Assembly (NCBI GenBank): GCA_010909165.1
Contig: VJWM01000387.1
Span: forward strand, 1 to 24,296
Direction of reading: 5' to 3'
Origin: Anthoceros angustus
Lineage: Eukaryota > Streptophyta > Anthocerotopsida > Anthocerotales > Anthocerotaceae
DNA: 24,296 nucleotides
The notes below the pieces were generated by a model that saw nothing but the letters and a program-made list of their open reading frames with translations, had not been told where the DNA came from and made no database searches. Made by a program: the position numbers and the translations under genes. Numbering within the stretch: the first letter of the stretch is position 1; every line of letters begins with the position of its first letter. Positions 19,690-24,296 of the stretch are shown piece by piece.

Positions 19690-19995
19690 TATCAATCTCC
19701 CCATCCTTGCACCACCCGCCAACCTCGCCCCCATTTCTTGCCGACTATGGTGATGCCGAATTGTTTGCTTTGTCTCGTTTTGATTGGGGACATTGCCATC
19801 ACCGAGAACGATCACCCACAAGTAAGACCGGAGAACCTCTCAATGCATTGTTGGCGTGATACTCTTTTCTTGCGGATGGTCGACATCCACGGGCCGGGTG
19901 GTGCCATCAGGTGTAGTTTGGTGCATACTGCGGTTGTAGGCGGGATGGCAGGCACCGGCCCACCCTCTCCTCCTCACATGCTGCAGGCCCCATAG
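19690..19995. other. GC-balanced spacer, no recognised gene
   Basis: ORFs 19497-19859 and 19567-19995 cover it in two frames but begin in the GGGC tract and show no domain. Confidence 0.35.
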
Positions 19996-20835
19996 CCTGC
20001 AGCTAGAACATGTGCGGGCCAGCAATGGAGGAGGGTTCCACGCTCTCCTCCGAGCTCACCCGATCCTAATATGTGGAGTGAGTTGTTTTAGAGGTCTTAT
20101 AACCAAGAATCCAATGCATCCTCTGTAAGGAGGAGCTCGATGCGCTTTTGCAGCATCTTTGAGAACCACAACGACCTCATCTCACATTGAGAACTACCTT
20201 GGACTTCAAGTTCTTTTCGAAATTTGAGGGAACGGTCGAGGTATTTGACCGGACTGGACTTCATCTGGAGAGTGCCTTGTCGGAAGTGCATTTATTTCAT
20301 GCATACTCATTTTGATGGATGGCCATTGGGACCTAATGATCACTGCGAGGCTTCGCGGTCGAAGCACCCGAAGTCACTAGAGGACTTCAAGATGTGGATG
20401 GCGAAGTTCCACTCTGATGGCTTGACCTGCAGCCACAACATGTGTGGGCCAGCAATGGAGGAGGGTTCCACGCTCTCCTCCGAGCTCACCCGATCCTAAT
20501 ATGTGGAGTGAGTTGTTTTAGAGGTCTTATTACCCGAAGAAGCCAATGCCTCTCCGGCTGAGGAGCTCGGCTCGTTGTTGCAGATGTCGAGGACCACACC
20601 CTCATCCGCCACATTGAGAACTACCTTGGACTTCAAGTTCTTTTCGAAGGGAACGTGGTCGAGGTATGACCGGACTTCATATCGTGAGAGTGCCTTCCGA
20701 AGTGCACTATTTCATGCATACTCATTTTGATGGATGGCCATTGGGACCTAATGATCACTGCGAGGCTTCGCGGTCGAAGCACCCGAAGTCACTAGAGGAC
20801 TTGCCGTGGATGGCGAGTTCCACTATGGCTTGACT
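19996..20835 (+). repeat. Tandem duplication, 430-bp period, two copies
   Basis: Copy 1 is 19996-20425 and copy 2 is 20426 to about 20835, both opening CCTGCAGC and AACATGTG. Long blocks are identical, for example around 20022-20095 against 20452-20525, and 20288-20388 against 20709-20803. Other parts differ by small deletions in one or the other copy. No frame is conserved between them, so a coding role is unlikely. Confidence 0.92.
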
Positions 20836-20839
20836 CATG

Positions 20840-21850
20840 TGTTACCACGGCCTCGACGCTATCGCCCTCTCCTGGATTTCATCACAACCTCTTCTACGAA
20901 CTGGACGCACGCCAACCATGTCTTGTAGGAGGAAATAAACGAACTCTACATCATCGAGGATAATGATCATGGGGGTTAGGACTGGTGGTCATCGGTTTTA
21001 AGCACCTTGAAGCATGGGTTTTGTTAGGACATGGTGGTGGAGGCCTTTAGGGTTTAAGTTTGTAGGTTTTATCATATCGCTTATCAGTTTTGACTTGTCC
21101 CATTTTAAGGCTATGTGTAGGCATCCCATCGGCGGTTTCTGGCACAATTTTGCAATAGCCCTCAGTTCAGCAGCGCATTGCCGCTTAGATGAATATTGGG
21201 TGAGAACCACAGAATGCATTTGAAGACTTGTCGTCGGACATGACTTCAAACAAATTGCATGCAAGAAGCTCTATGCTGACTTCCTGACTATTTAGAGTTT
21301 GGATGAGCAGTGGGGAATGGCCGTCCAGCTCCTTCAAGGCTCTTCGAATTGCAGGGGGCAGCATGATGCTTCCACTGCATTTGACAATTTGTCACCTACT
21401 TTGCCTATGTTCTTTGGCCCTTCCATCAAACTACGGGTGTGTTGTGAATTGTTGATGTTGTCCACAAGTTGAGAGGCAGAAGTCGTAGGGGTGGGTTTCT
21501 AGACTATCACACTTATTGCAAAGATTGCATGTATGAAATCAATGCAGGGCAGACTCATATGATGGGCCTGTTCGAAGCTTTTTCTAAAAGACATCAGAAA
21601 GAAACGATGTGCTCAGTGCAACGTGAAAGGAGCATCTCCTAAACTTGCCTTGCCTGGTTGTTCTTGAGGGTCAACGGTGCATCTCAAAGCAAACAACGAG
21701 AAGGATGTCTCCTACACCGTCATCGCTTCAGAGAGGTGATGAAGCGAATTTCACAAGATTCAAATCCCGCCACCAACAAAGTCTGCTACATGCACCCGGT
21801 TTCTTATTCCAACTGAAGGCGGCTTCCATGTTCCAGCAACATGCCCTCTT
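20840..21850. other. No recognised gene
   Basis: Composition is balanced. The plus- and minus-strand ORFs near 21000-21264 (69 and 88 aa) overlap each other and have no motif I recognise. A degraded transposon is possible but unsupported. Confidence 0.4.
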
Positions 21851-21852
21851 AT

Positions 21853-21920
21853 TGTTTCGAGCAGGCTCGTGCTTCTTCCTGTTTCAAGGAGGATCGTGCT
21901 TCTTAATGTTTCCAGCATCG
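21853..21920 (+). repeat. 27-bp tandem repeat, about 2.5 units
   Basis: Units start at 21853, 21880 and 21907, each opening TGTTTC; the first two share TCGTGCTTCTT. The third is partial. The period is a multiple of three, so ORF 21645-21932 stays open through it. Confidence 0.8.
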
Positions 21921-21929
21921 CGGGTTCCC

Positions 21930-22420
21930 TAACAAAACACGATTCCATTGTCCCTAGCTAAGAGGACGCGGACACGGCCATGGGCGTATGCAGGGTTCGC
22001 AAACCATGGCGTGTCGTGGCCGTCATTGCCTTCCGAAGACCATGGCATGGTTGAGGTAGGGTTTGGCAACCAGATTAGTGCGGCCGGTTAGGGGTAAAGG
22101 CGGCCATGGGATAGCATCGAAAGCTTAATCGCAAAAGGTAGAGGCGGAAGACTACTTGAACATAGTGTCCGGCTCTTTGTTTTCAAAGTTGCAAGGACAA
22201 AAATTTCAAAGCACACCCATTTTAGGAGAAAGAGTGTGTGTCCCCTTTGGTACTTGTCTGCTCTTGGCTAGGGTGCCAAAGCGTATGTTTCACCATGTGC
22301 TGTGAGAAAGCAATGCATGCGAGGAATCTAGGGTATATTCATCAAGATGCTCACCTCGCCTTGTATGGCTTTCGTGAAAAAATGCCCCATCCCTCTTTCC
22401 TCTTTTTGCCATAGTTAGGT
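21930..22420. other. No recognised gene
   Basis: Contains several CCATGG and GGCCATGG strings (21976-22110) without regular spacing. No ORF of note. Confidence 0.4.
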
Positions 22421-22421
22421 A

Positions 22422-22700
22422 GAGAAGCGGGTTAGGTGGAAAATTATTTTTGTAAAACCTATCAATTGAACTCTACAATTTTTCTTATTTTTTGAGATTT
22501 GGGGATTTTGAATCTAAAATATTTTCCTTGTCATGATAGAGGTTTTTTATTGCTGCTTAGAGAGAGTGCTAGCCTTGAAGCCATTAAGAAGAGAAGCAGT
22601 AAAAATTATTTTTAGTAAAACCTATTAAATGAATTATGAATTTTTCCTAACTTTGAGATTTTTTGGATATCAAATTTATAAATATTTTCTTATCTTTTAG
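22422..22700 (+). repeat. Diverged direct repeat, about 165-bp period
   Basis: Unit 1 (22422-22590) and unit 2 (22591 to about 22700) share GAGAAGC, AAATTATTTTT, GTAAAACCTAT, AATTTTTC, TTTGAGATTT and ATATTTTC in order. Between the units sits the dispersed repeat at 22526-22580. Confidence 0.7.
22526..22580 (+). repeat. Dispersed repeat, copy 2
   Basis: Counterpart of 19279-19331, same orientation, about 3.25 kb apart. Confidence 0.6.
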
Positions 22701-22876
22701 ATAAGAAGAACCTAATTTGGAAATCTCGGGTTCTTGATTGCATCACCGGAAATGCCATTTGGAGTGTAATACAAGCGATGCATATCATCAAGTAGTTATA
22801 TTCCTCTGCAACGGAGAATCCAGTTGCATTTGCCGGTTTATCATGTCCTAGACCTCCTAATGCAGGACAACAAGTA

Positions 22877-23460
22877 ACCAATTTAAATGAACCCTAACTA
22901 ATGAAGATAATGAACTAAAATATTTAACTTCCTTTATTTTCTTTCTATTCACTAAACTATTCACTCTATACTTATAGATAAGTAGATATATTCATACGAA
23001 TCTAACCAACTTAACAAGGATGTGAAAAGATAATCCTCTAGCTAACCAATAAATTATAACCAATCTAAATGAACTCTAACTAATAAAGATGAATGAACCT
23101 AAACAAAAAAAATGACTTCCTTTAAGGTCTTTTTATATGAACTAAGTAGCATAAATAATAAATAGATAAGCTAAAAATATTCATACATAAACCCACACAA
23201 TTAGTACATTAACAGTTATCATCTCCAATTTGGCTGTCCAAGAATGAGGGAGCTCTTAATTAACCTCTAGCTAACTAATTAATTTAGTCAGCCAAATGAA
23301 ATCTAAATTAAACAAGATAATATAAAACTAAACAAAATATTTAACTTCCTTCATGATTTTTCTATTCACTAGAAAATTATTCTAAATAAAAAATAGACAA
23401 GTTCAATATTCATGCTTTACCTTGAACAATTAGTAGATATAACAATTATCATCTGCATAC
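22877..23460 (+). repeat. Three diverged AT-rich direct repeats
   Basis: Units start near 22877, 23058 and 23289. They share in order AACCAAT(C/T)TAAATGAA (or GCCAAATGAAATCTAAA), ACTTCCTT, TTTCTATTCACTA in units 1 and 3, ATAGATAAG and TATTCATAC-type strings; units 2 and 3 also share ACAATTAGTA and ACAGTTATCATCT or ACAATTATCATCT. Roughly 60 extra bases separate units 2 and 3. Confidence 0.75.
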
Positions 23461-23894
23461 AAAGGAGATGGCCCTCAGGCACAAAAAACGGCATCCACAT
23501 TGTCATCTGGGAAGCATCCACCATCGCTCCTTTACATCCCGCAATTGCTATAACAATTGCTCCTTCTATAACAAAAACGCCGTGATTAAAACTTCTCTGA
23601 AATTTTCTGTAGAGATTGGACCGTCCTGATAGGACATGGGGCTTTCTCTGCCTGGGAAAATATTGATGAGCAAGGCACTCCAATTCCCGATTCACTATGA
23701 GGAATACAACATCTACATTTTGCAACACTCCTCAGGATCGTTGTGGCGCGACTTTCGATAGCCGATACGTACCGTGCACGATCCAATCCCATGTCGTTGT
23801 AGAAGGTCCGTTCCCGAGGGAATGGTCTACGTGTACTTTGAGCTCTGACTATCGCTGAGCGGACTTCATCGAAAGGGTTGGTCCGTGGCTCCAC
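23417..23894 (-). other. Coding-like minus-strand ORFs, unrecognised
   Basis: Two overlapping minus-strand ORFs (23894-23586, 102 aa; 23728-23417, 103 aa) lie in a sudden GC-rich island next to AT-rich repeats. The first opens MEPRTNPFDEVRSAIVRAQS and is rich in Arg and Glu until RSVAKC; the second contains NHGVFVIEGAIVIAIAGCKG. They could be two frames of one interrupted protein or exons of one gene. I recognise no family and see no clear splice junction. Confidence 0.35.
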
Positions 23895-23901
23895 AACCTA
23901 A

Positions 23902-24296
23902 GTGTGTGCCCCTCCACAACCGTCGGACCCGGTACATGCCGGACCTTCCACAAACCCGGATTTCTCGGTACTCACGGAGCAGGTTTGCGTGCGTTCCTTC
24001 GTCGGTCTACGTACTCTAGCGCCCGGCGCTCACAACTCTGTCGCCACAACTCCACCCCTCAACCACGCGATAACACGACCCTTCTCCCTTATCCATTCCC
24101 AGCTAGTAGTCACAACACCAACACGCCGAATCAAGACTTTGCATCTGCGCATGGAACGCCACAGCCAGAACGGGGCACAACTGGCGCATTGGCTGCGCCA
24201 GCACCAAGGTGGGGAAAGTATACTGGTGCGGGTTTGAAGACCACCCTGGTTATGCGATAGCCAAGCACAGATGCGTGATTTCGGCGGAATGATGAG
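23902..24296 (+). other. Pro/Thr-rich plus-strand ORFs at the window edge
   Basis: Two overlapping frames (23904-24260, 118 aa; 23902-24237, 111 aa) are Pro/Thr/Arg-rich with no domain. In a third frame at 24203-24291 the translation contains VYWCGFEDHPGYAIAKHRC, whose spacing resembles a gag CCHC knuckle with two Cys positions replaced. A fragment of a retroelement gag is possible but weak, and the window ends here. Confidence 0.25.

Noticed and set aside
19497-19995. Gly/Arg/Ala-rich ORFs over the GGGC tract
   Set aside because: Long ORFs are expected from stop-poor GGGC repeats and show no domain.

Overview
The window reads as nuclear DNA of a land plant, and a seed-free vascular plant (fern or lycophyte) is favoured. 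The evidence is a PLS-type pentatricopeptide-repeat (PPR) locus ending in E-type motifs, an 11S (legumin-type) storage-globulin locus with GT-AG introns, beta-amylase exon remnants, a Ty3/gypsy LTR retrotransposon primed by initiator tRNA-Met, and long AT-rich intergenic DNA with diverged tandem repeats. The lineage call rests on the style of the PPR protein only and is moderate at best. No bacterial operon, CRISPR array, rRNA or tRNA gene is visible.

Layout. 1-880: a unit with an ORF for a small single-pass membrane protein (copy A). 880-1660: AT-rich. 1708-2208: two minisatellite-like arrays, the second made of in-frame 39-bp units. About 2526-8224: a decayed Ty3/gypsy element on the minus strand (5' LTR at the right, tRNA-Met primer site, gag, protease, RT, RNase H, integrase, shortened 3' LTR at the left). 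8225-9660: no recognised gene. 9738-10860: copy B of the small-membrane-protein unit, with a plausible TATA box, a 5' UTR intron and a 42-bp tandem duplication next to the splice acceptor. 10870-11880: AT-rich. 11884-13523: the 11S globulin locus on the minus strand, broken by small frameshifts. About 13900-13980: an inverted scrap of a related 11S exon. 14092-14490: beta-amylase exon scraps on the minus strand. 15296-18200: the PPR locus on the plus strand, in at least six pieces separated by frameshifts. 18540-19320: AT-rich. 19545-19680: a G-quadruplex-prone GGGC tract. 19996-20835: a 430-bp tandem duplication. 20840-23460: non-coding DNA with several repeat families. 23417-24296: coding-like but unrecognised sequence.

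The genes do not form a pathway; this is a gene-poor, repeat-rich region. Two points stand out. First, an uncharacterised small-protein locus is present as two copies about 10 kb apart, with homology extending well beyond the ORF. Second, unrelated loci (11S, PPR, retroelement, beta-amylase, the 430-bp repeat) all carry many 1-6-nt indels while splice sites and motif residues remain readable. That points either to deletion-biased decay or to residual indel errors in the assembly, so pseudogene calls should be held with caution.
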